From Serripes groenlandicus (Eukaryota; Mollusca; Bivalvia; Cardiida; Cardiidae), in assembly GCA_031761405.1 (NCBI GenBank), contig JASEVX010000012.1, forward strand, positions 28,125,267 through 28,189,266: DNA of 64,000 bases. The letters are read 5' to 3'. Of this stretch, positions 10,897 to 21,134 are shown one piece after another (positions within the stretch are counted from its first letter, which is position 1; the number at the start of each line of letters is the position of its first letter). Below the pieces are notes generated by a model that saw nothing but the letters and a program-made list of their open reading frames with translations, made no database searches and was not told the origin of the DNA. Made by a program: the position numbers and the translations under genes.

Positions 10897-11352
10897 TTAA
10901 CCCTTTCCCTCATATAAACGCTTTCTGAAGCCTCTACAGCAGACGACTTTTAAAAAACATCGTGTCAAAAGAAGAAATTGCTCAAAACGAGCAAAATTTC
11001 CTTTTGACACATTTTTTTAAACTCTATTCAACGATAAAAGTATAATTTATAGACGCTTACCATATGTTTGCCTAGATTTTTAACCCATTACTTCACATAA
11101 CTTTTCAAAGGTTGTCTGCTTTACAATCATCAGACGAACAATTTCACCAATCTAGAAAACTGAAAGATTGATATTGATAAAGAGTTGAAAATATTGAAAT
11201 AAAAGGTGAAAATTGCTCATTTTTTAGCAATTTCACCTTTTATTGCAATGTTTTCAAAAATCGTCTGCAACAGCAGGCGTCAAATGTCGTCTCTGTGAAG
11301 TAATGGTTTAAAGTCGTCTGCTGCACATGTGTTGTATGTGGGAAAGGGTTTA
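10897..11352 (+). mobile_element. Composite of MITE-A left half and MITE-B right half
   Basis: TTAACCCTTTCCCTCATAT opens a MITE-A (10897). After about 11060 the sequence turns into MITE-B-like pieces with a second hairpin (ggtgaaaattgctcatt, about 11204-11245) and ends tatgtgggaaagggttt. Confidence 0.5.
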
Positions 11353-11392
11353 ACTGTATAAGGAAATTCAACAACAGGACCACTATAATTAT

Positions 11393-11593
11393 CCATTGCC
11401 CACCTGCAGTCGCATTCTGATCTATCTGCGTCGGGACAGCCTTTAACAACACTGTGGTAACAGGATAATAAGAAATGTCTCTATTTGCCACAATGTTTTC
11501 AACTATTTTTCAATAATTACAGTTTCCTTTGTATAGTTTTATCACTTGCTTGTAAGGATGTTTTCAGATTTGTTGTAAGCGGGAAAGGGTAAA
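11393..11593 (+). mobile_element. MITE-B, diverged
   Basis: Starts gcccacctgcagtcgcattc; ends gtaagcgggaaagggtaa. The middle hairpin is largely lost. Confidence 0.55.
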
Positions 11594-11967
11594 GCACTGA
11601 CTCGACTGACTCGTACATGAATGGATGAATTATTATTCCCATATATAAAAGACACCGTCTATAGAATGAAACCATTTTACGTTTCCTTAGATAGCTACCT
11701 ACCCACTGTTCGTGTTTACTTAAACTGAAATTGAGCCAGTGCAGGAGAAAAAGGTACAAGTTGGGAGTGCTGAATAGTATAGGCTCGGTATCATCTTTTT
11801 ACATGCATATGCTCGATTGTAGCTTTGTTAATAAGCCATTTTTGTGGGAATATAAGCCATTTAGGAAGGGGGTGGATTTGCAAGCAATGGTATTTCAAAT
11901 CAGTATTGCACCTTCGAGCAGTGGGAATCAGAATTGTTATTGTTCGCCATTAAGGCATTCTAATTGA
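11594..11967. other. Stretch without a gene
   Basis: Overlapping ORFs on both strands of about 80 codons, none with a recognisable domain. No repeat recognised. Confidence 0.35.
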
Positions 11968-12080
11968 AAAGAGTTGAAAACTGTGAGACAAAAAGAAAAT
12001 AATTCACTTTTTGCCACAATGTTTTCTAAAGTATTCTGCTGCAGAGACTTCAAAAAGTCGTCTGAGTGGTAGAAAGTGGG
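11968..12080. mobile_element. MITE-B right-half fragment
   Basis: gagttgaaaactgtgag, ttgccacaatgttttc, tctgctgcagagacttc, then cgtctgagtggtag. Confidence 0.5.
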
Positions 12081-12190
12081 TTTTTAAATGGCGTGGATCG
12101 AATTATTTTCTTTTAAAAAAAGATGTATGCATTTATCAGTAGGGGGTTTAATGAATTTGTTTCGTTTGTTTGAATGGAGTTAAACGCCGC

Positions 12191-12276
12191 TCCCGACAGT
12201 ATATCAGATATAGTACGATGTTTCGTGTGTCACTCCCGACAGTATATCAGTTATAGTACGATGTTTCGTGTGTCAC
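12191..12276. repeat. 43-bp tandem duplication
   Basis: Two copies, beginning tcccgacagtatatcag at 12191 and 12234, differing by about one base. Preceded by a SINE-tail-like gttaaacgccgct. Confidence 0.8.
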
Positions 12277-12894
12277 TTTCCATCGTTCAATAGATAGGAA
12301 GAAGACGCCTAAAATGACGTCAGTTTTCATTGTGCAAACAGTCTCTATATCATTGGTCCAAATGCCATAATAATAATGACCGTAATAGTTTCGTATGAGA
12401 AAATTGGGGAAATCCCACACAGAACTATGTTACTATAAATAGCTCTATATGGTTCATATACTATAATAATGATGACCAAAAAGTGTAACGCCTAAAATGA
12501 CGTGAACATGACGTTCATTTGAAAATCAAGTTAGGATAACGTGAACGTAACGATTGCTTTTTCGAAGTCGCCGTTATAGCCGGATTGAAATATGAACAAT
12601 TTGAACAATACAGTGATGAAAACTGGGAAAAACAGGTGTAGGTTACAAAATATAAATCATGCAGAAGAAAATTAATACTCATTGTCATATCAAAATAACA
12701 GAATTTGTGGTTCTAGGAAAACTAGCTTCGCACTCTTGCGACAAGTGTAGACCCAGACCATCCCATTCTGTCTAATCTGGATAGGCACAGTTAAAGTCAA
12801 TATTTGCCAGAAGCTTTCATCTTCAGAAGGTTTTGAAAATAAAACATTGTTAAAAATGTGAACTTTAATTTCAATTTCGTTTTCCACCACTAAA
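12277..12894. other. Stretch without a gene
   Basis: The motif acgcctaaaatgacgt occurs twice (about 12305 and 12489), suggesting an old element. No coding support for the 104-codon minus ORF at 12690-13004. Confidence 0.35.
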
Positions 12895-13118
12895 CTCCCT
12901 CCAACATATGATACATTTGCAGCAGACGACGTTAAAAAGATCTTATAATCAAATAATGGTAAATATATATAAAAGAAAGTATGATTATTGACAAGTGTTA
13001 ACACTATTGTTGCAAATGGAGGAATTCAGCGGCTCGTTATTTGCATTTTCTCCTTTTGTCACAATGTTTTCGAAAGTCGTCTGCTGCATGATGCGTCATA
13101 CTGCGTCTGCAAGTATAA
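12895..13118 (-). mobile_element. MITE-B, diverged
   Basis: catatgatacatttgcagcagacgac-like left part (12903 on), ttttgtcacaatgttttcg, gtcgtctgctgcatgatgcg, ending near tctgcaagtataac. Confidence 0.5.
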
Positions 13119-13232
13119 CAGATGACATTTTGAGTCGTTTTATTAGATGAGTTATTACAACATGGTTGAAGGAGGAGGACTCGATCTGAATGAACTATCG
13201 TCATACAACAAGACACGTGGCATGAATTTTAA

Positions 13233-13335
13233 AATTAATCCTTTCCCACATAATTGTTTAAACTTATGTCACAATGTTTTCAAACGTCAGCTACTACAGA
13301 CGCGTCAAAATAGGTCTACATATGGCAAACGGAGT
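13233..13335. mobile_element. Internally deleted MITE-B/A remnant
   Basis: taatcctttcccacataatt joined directly to tgtcacaatgttttc and ending at gtctacatatggcaaacgg. Confidence 0.45.
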
Positions 13336-13379
13336 AAGCCATCAAAAGAAAATATTTGACACTTTTGAAGTAGACCTGT

Positions 13380-13609
13380 TTAACCCTTTCCCTCATACGA
13401 CAATTCTGCAGCAGACGACTTTAAACGTATTTTGTCAAAACATAGAAAATCTCCACAATTGAATGGATAACCTATGACAACAAGTGGAAAACATTGTGGC
13501 AAAAGGAGAAATTGCACGTTTTGTGCAATTTCTTCTTTTGTCATTATCTTTTCAAGAAGCTGTCTGCTGCAGAGGCGTCAGAAAGCGTCTATATGAGGGA
13601 AAGGGTTAA
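13380..13609 (-). mobile_element. MITE-A, full length
   Basis: TTAA at both ends, 230 bp. Left end CCCTTTCCCTCATACGAC; right end with AGAGGCGTCAGAAAGCG then ATATGAGGGAAAGGG. Confidence 0.9.
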
Positions 13610-13675
13610 AAAAACAACATTGATTGGGTAGAAAAAGTCGCTCAAATTGACCCTTGGTCATACACCTAAACACAT

Positions 13676-13700
13676 GAATATATATATATATATATATATG
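13676..13700. repeat. (TA)n microsatellite
   Basis: About 12 TA units. Confidence 0.8.
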
Positions 13701-13719
13701 TAAATATATTAAAAGAAAA

Positions 13720-13852
13720 CCGAGTTGAAGACATTTTAACAAGAGGAGAAATTGTAATGATCATTTTTCTTCTGTTTTTTCCACAATGTTTTCAAAATTC
13801 GTTTGTTGCGAATGCGTCAAGACTCGTCTGCAAGTGAGAAAATGCGGTTAAA
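13720..13852. mobile_element. MITE-B right-half fragment
   Basis: gttgaagacattttaac...ccacaatgttttc...gcgtcaagactcgtctgc and terminal gcggttaa. Confidence 0.5.
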
Positions 13853-14161
13853 AGAACAGCCAAAGCGATGACTGCCATTTTGTCAACGTGTACTTTGGTC
13901 TGGCACTACACAAAAGATCACCTGTTTTCGCGATGCTTAACAAAATAAACCATCATATTTAAAATCGCTAATTGTTTTCGATTAAGGAAATAACTACAAG
14001 AGGCTCTAAGTGATTTTCAAATTGGACATGAATATTGTATTGAAAAGAGAACATGAAATTCAATTATTAAACAAACGCGTCATGCAAAATATCGGTCTTG
14101 TTTCAATTCCGCTATTGCATATTTTTAGGCTGCGTTTAGTAAACAAGTTACAACTGAATCA

Positions 14162-14347
14162 TTAACCCTTTTCCACATTTGGACAGAAACAAAGAAAATC
14201 GGTGTAAATGAAGGTAAACTTACTGATAAAAAGATGAAAACATTGTGGGAAAAGGAGATACTGCTCATTTTGAGCAATATCTCCTTTTTTCTCAATGATT
14301 TCAAAAGTCTTCTGCTGCAGAGGCGTCTTTATGCGGGAGCGGGTTTA
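14162..14347 (-). mobile_element. MITE-B, partly deleted
   Basis: Starts ttaacccttttccacattt, has an intact hairpin ggagatactgctcattt...agcaatatctcc, and ends gcgggagcgggttta. Confidence 0.65.
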
Positions 14348-14369
14348 AAGACCGCATCGGTCGTGTTTA

Positions 14370-14567
14370 GTTTAAACTTATTTATTTTACATCGATTGCG
14401 AAACAAGCCTTTGGCTTAGATTAATCACTCTCGATGTCTGCTTCCTGGAGACTTAACCAGTACTCGCGCCGTTTGTGTGGAAAAATCCCAAAGTCAGGAC
14501 CCGCTCATCACGGGACTCGAACCAGGGACCTTTGATACGAGAGGCCGACGCTCTACCTCTGCACCTG
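14370..14567 (-). mobile_element. SINE-G, tRNA-derived
   Basis: On the minus strand the head reads GAGGTAGAGCGTCGGCCTC (A box) and CTGGTTCGAGTCCCG (B box), then tgtccattccacacaaacgg-like body and a tail matching 'aagctgaaagcttgtttcg'. At low coordinates: ttatttattttacatcgatt. It abuts, head-to-head, the SINE-E that follows. Confidence 0.75.
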
Positions 14568-14804
14568 CATCGGTCGTGTAGTCGTAGAGCGTCTGCCTCG
14601 GGTGCGAGAGGTCGTGGGTTATTTCCCCATGTGGGTCATACCTAACACTTCTTTACAAAATGGCCTTTTCGCTCAGGATTTTGGGGGTTTATCATTGGTG
14701 TCGGGATAAAGTGACCGGTAGTCCTGATAACCAACCGGGAAACTCCGTAATACAACTAATCAATTGTTGAAAGTGGCGTAAAACATCAAGCAAACAAACA
14801 AGCC
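14568..14804 (+). mobile_element. SINE-E with tRNA-like head
   Basis: Head gtagtcgtagagcgtctgcc and ggtcgtgggtt (damaged B box), body with ggtcatacctaacac, tail gtggcgtaaaacatc then (CAAA)n. Confidence 0.8.
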
Positions 14805-14887
14805 AATGAATGATGAAACTCGAAATTCCACTAAATGTTCTACTGAAACATTACAGGTTTTCGCGGCACCTGTTCCCGTTTCAATAA

Positions 14888-15032
14888 GACTTTAAAAATG
14901 GTGGTAATGGCTGCCCTCCTTAGCTCCCAGGGTTGCGGGACTAGCATCACGACTGACTTTGTGGTATTAAGATGAATGAACCAGTGGAACTGGTAACTTA
15001 CCCAGGAAACGCCGTGATATAACTGACAAAAT
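14888..15032 (+). mobile_element. SINE-E, headless
   Basis: From aaaaatggtggtaatggctg to cgtgatataactgacaaaat, broken off where the next MITE-A is inserted. Confidence 0.7.
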
Positions 15033-15038
15033 GCAATG

Positions 15039-15268
15039 TTAACCCTTTCCCTCATATAGACGCTTTCTGACGCCTCTGCAGCAGACGGCTTTTTCTAAAC
15101 ATAGTGACAACAGAAGAAATTGCTCAAAACGAGCAATTTCTCCTTTTGCCACAATGTTTACCACCTTTAGTCATAGGTCATCCATTCAATTATAGAGATT
15201 TTCTATTGTTTGACAAAATATGTTCAAAGTTGTCTGCTGCAGAATTGTCGTATGAGGAAAAGGGTTAA
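15039..15268 (+). mobile_element. MITE-A, full length, inserted in a SINE-E tail
   Basis: TTAA both sides, 230 bp. The sequence after it, atagtggcgtagaacaccaa, is the missing end of the SINE-E that stops just before, so the MITE split that SINE. Confidence 0.88.
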
Positions 15269-15613
15269 TAGTGGCGTAGAACACCAAAACAATCCATCCC
15301 GTTTGAATGTCCAATGCCAGTAAGGCTTGTACGATGTCTAGACTCGTATGTTGTATCAAATAAAAAATACTCCTACTTTTTGATATGTCCCGTAGCCAAA
15401 TGTTTCTACAGCAGACGACTCTGAAACGTCGTCTGTTATGAAACTATCTGATAAAATATGTCTCATCATAGGGAAATATTTCATTTAAATAGTTAGGCCA
15501 CCGGCCAATCATATAAACAATACATGTATAGTCTTGCCCCCCGATGTTATGTTACAAACTATATACCATAGATAGGAACCGACTAAACTGATGTTAGAAG
15601 CTAACGGAAATTG
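15269..15613. other. Stretch without a gene
   Basis: Begins with the displaced SINE-E tail (to about 15292). A short gcagacgac/gtcgtctg inverted pair near 15412-15440 is probably a MITE scrap. Confidence 0.4.
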
Positions 15614-15829
15614 TTAACTCTTTCGGCGCAGAATTGTTTAAAGTAGACTATTCAATGTTCAAAATCGGACGATTCTATTTTTCATGTAATAAGAATTATG
15701 GAATATTTGTGTAACTAAAAGACAAACAATGCTGATTTCAGGTGAGGGGCAGCTCGTTACGAGCTGACTCACCTGAATCTGTATTGTTTGCAAAAACCTC
15801 AATATTGCCTTTGGCGCTGAGAGAGGTAA
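15614..15829. mobile_element. MITE-C
   Basis: TTAA at left, GTAA at right. Inverted ends ctctttcggcgcagaa / ttggcgctgagag; central palindrome near 15744-15775 (caggtgaggggcagctcg...cgagctgactcacctg). Confidence 0.8.
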
Positions 15830-16003
15830 ACGGTGCTACTTTCATTTATAGTGTATAAACAATATTATTTTATCTAGATGTTTTGAATCTTTGAATCTTG
15901 CTATGTATCATTTTGGCACTGTATGGATATTAGGGAAGGAAGAAAATTTGTTTCAAATAGCTTACAATGTCTTATTTATTTTTGGCCAAAGCCACAGTAA
16001 CTC

Positions 16004-16215
16004 TTAACCATTTTCCACAAGGTGTCCAATGTTGACATATCTTCAGCAGACGACTTTAAAAAGGCGCACTATGACAAAACGATACATTACATTATTTTAT
16101 CAACTTTGTTTTCAACTCTATTCAAAAGTTAAACTTTAATTACCTGAAACATTCAAAATGTGTTCCAATATGTTTTCAAAGTATTCTGCTGCAGACGTGT
16201 GGTATGATGGACAAG
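16004..16215 (+). mobile_element. MITE-B, diverged
   Basis: ttaaccattttccacaag at left; gtattctgctgcagacgtg at right. The right terminal CCC is lost. Confidence 0.5.
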
Positions 16216-16426
16216 TTACTTGCTGGTTATCTGAAAACCTCAAATATTTCAGAAACTTTTCATAGGAACGGACGACTTTCTGTAAATGTTGCAACAGACG
16301 TCATTTTGTTTGAAAATGGGCGTATTACTCGTTTCAATTTTGCGAAAACCAACCTTAACGTAATCATTACACGTGTGGTAAAACAGTCGTCTGTGCCCCC
16401 ATGCCAAGGATCAAAATGGAAGCCTC

Positions 16427-16656
16427 TTAAACCCTTTCCCACCTGCAGACGCATTTTGACGCAATAGCAGCAGACGACTTTTGAAAACATTGTAGCCAAA
16501 GGTGAAATTGCTCATGATGAGCAATTTCACATTTGGCCACAATGTTTACAACTTTATTTTACAATTAACCTATCATTTATGGAGATATTTCGGGTTTCTG
16601 TCACAATGTTTTCAAAGTTGTCTGCTGCATAATTGTTGTATGTGGGCAAGGGTTAA
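16427..16656 (+). mobile_element. MITE-B, full length (reference copy)
   Basis: TTAA both sides, 230 bp. Ends ACCCTTTCCCACCTGCAGAC and GTATGTGGGCAAGGG. Central hairpin: aaaggtgaaattgctcatga with its complement. Same plan as MITE-A, including subterminal gcagcagacgac, so A and B are subfamilies of one lineage. Confidence 0.88.
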
Positions 16657-16793
16657 CAGGAGTTTCTAGGAACCTTGTATGACTAATAAGCGCTGGCTAA
16701 TCTGGATCTACGCTAAATCGCGAATCCATTAAGGCTGGTTTTCCCGGAGCGCCACTTATATCTTGTATTCCCTCGTAAGTTTTACCCTGTATT

Positions 16794-16818
16794 GATGTGA
16801 TTGATTGATTGATTGATG

Positions 16819-16874
<56 letters not shown>

Positions 16875-16893
16875 CGATTGATTGATTGATTGG
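16794..16893. repeat. (ATTG)n microsatellite, expanded SINE-D tail
   Basis: About 24 units of GATT with a few interruptions, continuous with the SINE-D that follows. Confidence 0.85.
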
Positions 16894-17640
16894 GGTTTTG
16901 CGCCGTTTTCCACAAAGAAAAACAGTCATATCGCGGCGGTCAGTTCACATTTTCATTCGTTTCCTGGCTTTCATACCAGTACCGAACACAGTAGACTTTT
17001 CAAACCGATTGGCTGCTATTCCACATATGAGCCATTCACCGAGAAGAAAACCAACAGTATGGCCTCTGTGCAATGTATCGACCTATATCAGCCTCCCCAG
17101 ACCTCGCAGGCTAATCCGGGCCGACACATTCCGTCTTAGGGTGATAGAGGTATAGAGTAATAATTCCAGAAACAGAAAATCCACAGGAGGCGAAAAGTGT
17201 CTGTCCAGGTTAGCCTGCTCTGCATGCTAAGGCTGATCCGGGTCGATACTTTACGCAGAGTCCACAATGTTGGTGTTCTCGCGGAACGGCTCATATCATC
17301 TGCGTAATGTATCGACCAGATCAGCCTGTCCTGTCCGCGCAGACTGATCCGGCCGACACATTCCGTCTTAGGGGGGATAGATGTATACAGTAGTTATTCC
17401 TGAAACAGAAAATCCACAGGATACGAACAGTGTCTATCCAGGTAAGCCTTCGAGGCATGCTTAGGCTGATCCGGGTCGATACTTTACGCAGAGTCCACAA
17501 TGTTGGTGTTCTCGCGGGACGGCTCATATACTGTTAGACCATTGGTGTAAGATAAATTATGCTTGTCGCATTGACTTTTGTCAAACGCCTGAAAGAATGT
17601 TTGCCCGTGATGGGGTTCGAATCAACAGCCCAGCATTGAT
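16894..17640 (-). mobile_element. SINE-D split by an H element
   Basis: The SINE-D body (gttttgcgccgttttcc to ggctgctattccacatat) breaks at 17028 and resumes at 17526 with actgttagaccattgg through the B-box region (ggggttcgaatcaac). The interruption is the H element at 17029-17525. Confidence 0.8.
17029..17525. mobile_element. H element: inverted-repeat element with internal tandem duplication
   Basis: Ends GAGCC...GGCTC form a roughly 60-bp imperfect terminal inverted repeat (left cgagaagaaaaccaacagta, right inverse of accaacattgtgg...ttctcgcg). It is flanked by a 4-bp ATAT duplication. Removing it restores the expected SINE-D sequence. Inside, a block of about 245 bp is present twice (around 17150-17280 and 17390-17520). 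Confidence 0.75.
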
Positions 17641-17642
17641 AT

Positions 17643-17910
17643 AATTGATTGATTGATTGATTAGAGTTTAACATCATTTTCAACGATTTTTCGGTCATAT
17701 CACGTTGTCCACTTCACCTACCCCAATGGGTTTCCTGACTTTCTCATCCCAGTAACCCAGACAACAGTCTTTCCAAGCAACTTGCTGCTTTTCCTCAAAG
17801 CCCGTTAGTAGAAAGAAAGGCGCTTATCGCATTGACTTTTGTCAAACGTCGAGAATTATATTGGCGGAGTTAGGCTTCGAACTCACAATCCCCGCGTTGG
17901 TAATGGACTT
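17643..17910 (-). mobile_element. SINE-D, diverged
   Basis: (GATT)n at 17644-17663, gagtttaacatcattttc, cagtaacccagacaac, tgacttttgtcaaacgtcg and a B-box remnant ttcgaactcac. A box not recognisable. Confidence 0.75.
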
Positions 17911-18399
17911 CTGTTCCGATTCCCAAACCTTCCATGTTGTTGCAATGGAAGATAAGCAAAAAGTTGCTAATAAAATAGCATCGAGATGTCTTGATAAAGA
18001 TATGTTTGTTTTCTATTGGAACATGTTATTTGGTAATTATATAATTTCTAGTGGTGGCATGTTAATTAGATTTGAAGGAGGGCTTTTGTGTTGTTTTCAG
18101 AAATGGTGTAATCAAATTTGAAAAGTTTTAATTATAAGTCCGTTATCGAGATGATATCGCCTCGTAATCCGCCGTAATTTTCCCCCCAAAGCGCGTGTAC
18201 AAATTAATCGTTTAATTTATTAGTGTTTTATCAGCGTTGATCATCTTCGATAAAAACCTCTCTGCAGTCACTGAGCGTCAAGATTACATCTCTTTCAGCG
18301 ACAAGTTGACCAGGAACGCCCCTCGTCCACTCCCAATCCGCCCAAATGACACAGAATTCAATAAACGCTCACAAAACCAACCATCAGGATCATGCGCCG
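17911..18399. other. Upstream flank of the Sp gene
   Basis: No repeat recognised. ORFs at 17861-18121 and 18237-18494 have no domain and the second overlaps the promoter cluster. Likely non-coding. Confidence 0.4.
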
Positions 18400-18500
18400 T
18401 CATTTTAAACCAATCAGAGTCGCGGACGTTTTCAATGCCGCCTAGCCACGCCTCTTCCGCCCTCCATTATTGGAGAGTTACGCCTCCATTTTGAAGAGCC
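18400..18500 (+). promoter_or_regulatory. Candidate proximal promoter of the Sp gene
   Basis: CCAAT at 18410-18414 (within aaccaatcag) and an inverted CCAAT (ATTGG, 18469-18473) flank three GC/CACC-type boxes: CCACGCCT (18446-18453), CCGCCC (18457-18462) and ACGCCTCC (18480-18487). The segment is much richer in G+C than its surroundings, carries no recognised repeat and ends about 130 bp before the proposed start codon. No clear TATA box was seen. The promoter call is inference from motif clustering and position. Confidence 0.5.
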
Positions 18501-18509
18501 TTTCCGCAA

Positions 18510-18627
18510 ATGGATTGATGTCTACTTTTGGTAATCTTTTAATCTGAAAGAAAAAGTTTCGATGTCCATAAATGGGTTTTGGCTACAGCGAAGTGAAGAT
18601 GTGTATTTAAGTGTTTTTGAAAAATGA
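18510..18627 (+). promoter_or_regulatory. Cluster of short upstream ORFs before the Sp start codon
   Basis: If this is 5' UTR it contains several upstream ATGs: 18510 (two codons then TGA), 18518 (ends TGA after nine codons), 18562 (21 codons, its TGA overlapping the main start as ATGA at 18624-18627) and 18572, with an in-frame ATG at 18599, ending TAA at 18608-18610. Such an arrangement usually lowers translation from the main start. It is relevant only if transcription begins upstream of these sites. Confidence 0.4.
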
Positions 18628-18650
18628 CCGGAGTTGCTACACTATCTGCA
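18624..18650 (+). CDS. Sp6-9 class transcription factor, coding exon 1 (nine codons)
   Basis: Reads MTGVATLSA and ends at a strong donor (GCA|gtaagc). The ATG has A at -3. Joined to the acceptor at 27691-27693 the reading frame is kept (phase 0) and gives MTGVATLSA + DIHNPLGG + [13 protein letters not shown]. From memory of vertebrate SP8/SP9, the long isoform also starts with a short exon-encoded leader before PLAMLAATCNKIG. The stretch from ATLSA to PLAML has the same length here as in vertebrates and shares A, T, L, G, P, L, A, M, L. The exon is too short for ORF callers. Its use is inferred from phase, donor quality and family architecture, not from transcript data. The alternative is translation from the internal Met at 27730, as in the short vertebrate isoform. 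Confidence 0.72.
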
Positions 18651-18927
18651 GTAAGCGTAAGGCCTTTTCATATTATATCTTCGGGTTTACTTAAGATTAT
18701 TTCCTGTTGTTTTTTTAATCGTATAATATTTCAAGTGTCATCTGCTTCGAAAACAAATTAGAAAAAGGTGTTACTTCTCAACACTTGAAATCATACTTTT
18801 TGATACAGAGAATAAACAAAGCATTTGTGGGAAAAGAAGTGCTTCGTTTTAAGCATGAGCATTGTCTTCTGTCGCATACCACCCCACCTTCGCCGATACT
18901 TGTTTTTATTAAAAGTCGTCTGCCGTA

Positions 18928-19160
18928 TAACCCTTTCTCATACGTTGACGCATTTTGACGGTTTTACAACAGCAGAATTTTAGGAATTTTGTTAAAAGGA
19001 AGAAATTGTTCATGATGACTAATTACTCCATTTGACACAATGTTTGCAATGTTATTGACTTATAATTATACGTTCCTTTATTTATATTTCTTTTACATAT
19101 GTTGATTTCATGATTTCAAAGCCGTTTGCAGATGATTTGTGTTGTATGAAAGAACGGGCT
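18928..19160 (+). mobile_element. MITE-B in Sp intron
   Basis: ataaccctttctcatacg...gacgcattttgacgg at left; ttgtgttgtatgaaagaacg at right, diverged. Confidence 0.55.
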
Positions 19161-19751
19161 ATAAGGTGACAGATGCTGTCTGTATCAGGACAAGGGTTAG
19201 GCATTGCATCGATATGGTGACAGTGAACTGTTTTTAATTCAGAGCGACTGTAATGTATTTTCTATAACGATTTGCTTTGTATAATTTGGTCGTCTGAGGA
19301 AATCACCCATAACGTTTGAAGCATCATTACGATAAATGATACAATTAATTGTTTCAAGTAATGTCCCCTTCTTCCAGAATGTTTTCAAAATACGCCTTAA
19401 TGTAAATGCGTTAACTTTCCTCTGCCCTAGGGAGGCATCCTAAAATATTCTATATAGTCTGTAGATTCTACCCATTTCACCAGTTTAATACATCGATATA
19501 CAGACAGCCAGCATTTTGACAAATGTGCAACAAATGAAAGTTTGAAAACAATGTGAAAAGAGGAGAAATCGAAGAAGTTTGACTTTTGCGATGGTATTTC
19601 CATGTAATTCTCAGAATTACACTAGTACATGTAATTGTTTAAATTTTACATTCAACCTTTTTGTCACACGTTTTAGAATCGGAAGCTGCATTTAACATCA
19701 CAACAGGTGATCGGTCCGGGAAATAAGATCTTTATCTCTTTTTAAATTAAT
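19161..19751. other. Intron stretch without recognised feature
   Basis: Fragments resembling MITE-B (cagacagccagcattttgac near 19500; gtgaaaagaggagaaatc near 19550). Otherwise nothing seen. Confidence 0.4.
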
Positions 19752-19943
19752 ATGTTATCATCTTATTTATTTTACATCGACAGCGAAACAAGCTTTCAGC
19801 TTATATTAATCACGCTCGATGTCTTTTTCCAGTACTCGCGCCGTTCGTGTAAACAAAATCCGAAAGGCAGAACCCGCTCATAACGGGAGTCAAACCCGGG
19901 ACCTTCGGTACGAGAGGCCGAGGCTCTACCACCGCAGCACTGT
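19752..19943 (-). mobile_element. SINE-G
   Basis: Low-coordinate tail ttatttattttacatcg, agtactcgcgccgttcgtg body, minus-strand head with B box (GGTTTGACTCCCG) and A box (GGTAGAGCCTCGG). Confidence 0.8.
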
Positions 19944-20054
19944 CTTCCTTTAGATATTTGTAAAGATCAAAAGAATTAGAATAAAGTGAAGTAACATACC
20001 TTCTTTGACAAATACTTTCACTTCACGAATAATTTTAGTCGCAGTATAAAAGAA

Positions 20055-20247
20055 GTTCATCCCTAAACGCCTTTGCAAACATGTGAACATTTTCTTTAAA
20101 TGAGAGTTTAATTATTAAGAGCAGTTGAACATATTGTGGCGAAAGTTAAATTGCTCATTATTAGCAATTTCTCATTTTGCCACAGTGTTTTCGAAAGTAA
20201 TCTGCTGCAGAAGCATCAAAATGCGTCTTTATGTTGGAAAGGGTCAA
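20055..20247. mobile_element. MITE-B, left end eroded
   Basis: gttgaacatattgtggcg, hairpin ttgctcattattagcaattt, ctgctgcagaagcatc, ending tatgttggaaagggtc. Confidence 0.6.
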
Positions 20248-20285
20248 ACTGTAGGCGGGTGGGTCTTCTGCTTCACAAGGCAGTC

Positions 20286-20515
20286 GTAACCCTTTCCCAA
20301 ATACAGCAATTTTACAGCAGACGACTTTGAAATCATTGTGACTAAAACCTGAAAATCTCCATAAAAGATAGCTTAATTGTTAAATAAAATTGAAAACATT
20401 GCGGCCAAATGTGAAATTGCTCATCATGAGCAATTTCACCTTTGGCCACAATGTTTTTCAAAAGTCGTCTGCTGCTCTTGTGTCAAAATGAGACGTGCAG
20501 GTGGGAAAGGGTTAA
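20286..20515 (-). mobile_element. MITE-B, full length
   Basis: 230 bp; left GTAA-CCCTTTCCCAAATAC, right GTGGGAAAGGG-TTAA. Strong central hairpin aaattgctcatcatgagcaa. Confidence 0.82.
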
Positions 20516-20834
20516 CTTAAGTTTTTAACCTTGGTGTGTATTGTTCATAACAATCATTTACAATTTAGACAACATTATAATTATGTTATATGAAATTAAT
20601 TCTGTGTTGAAATCATCTTTGTAATTAAAAATGCCGTTCTCCAAGACTTTACAATTATAAAACTATACTATACATTGTGCTCAAGTATCTGACTTTTCTT
20701 CTGTGTATACATTCAAGCAGTCATTCGATATAGCTCCCGATAATCAATCCATAAATAAAATGTATTTACAATTGTCGGAATGGTATTGGTACGGCACGAC
20801 CAAGCAATGTGTATATTATGTACTCGAAGAAGGA
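20516..20834. other. Intron stretch without recognised feature
   Basis: AT-rich unique-looking sequence. Confidence 0.4.
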
Positions 20835-21034
20835 AATGACAATATTGAGGTTTTCTGCAAACAATGCAGATTCAGGTGAGTGCGCCCGTAACGAGCTGTC
20901 TCACCTGAAAACAGCATTGTTTGCCTTTATATCATTAAACTTTTACAAATTTCTTATTACACGAAACATTGAGTCGCCCGATATTAAAGATGGAAGAGTC
21001 TATACTTGAGGTAATTCGACGTTGAAAGAGTTAA
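20835..21034. mobile_element. MITE-C, left end truncated
   Basis: Enters at caatattgaggttttctg, has the palindrome around gtaacgagctgtctcacctg and the right end ttcgacgttgaaagag-TTAA. Confidence 0.7.
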
Positions 21035-21134
21035 AAATGTTTATTACAAAACGATTTGAATTCTTGTGGTTGTAAAATTCATGTTGTCTGAATTCAAATT
21101 AATCACCACCACCATCCTGTATCAAATAGTGTGG

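Noticed and set aside
18237..18494. 85-codon ORF upstream of Sp exon 1
   Set aside because: Spans the CCAAT/GC-box cluster and has no domain; a chance open frame in GC-richer promoter DNA.
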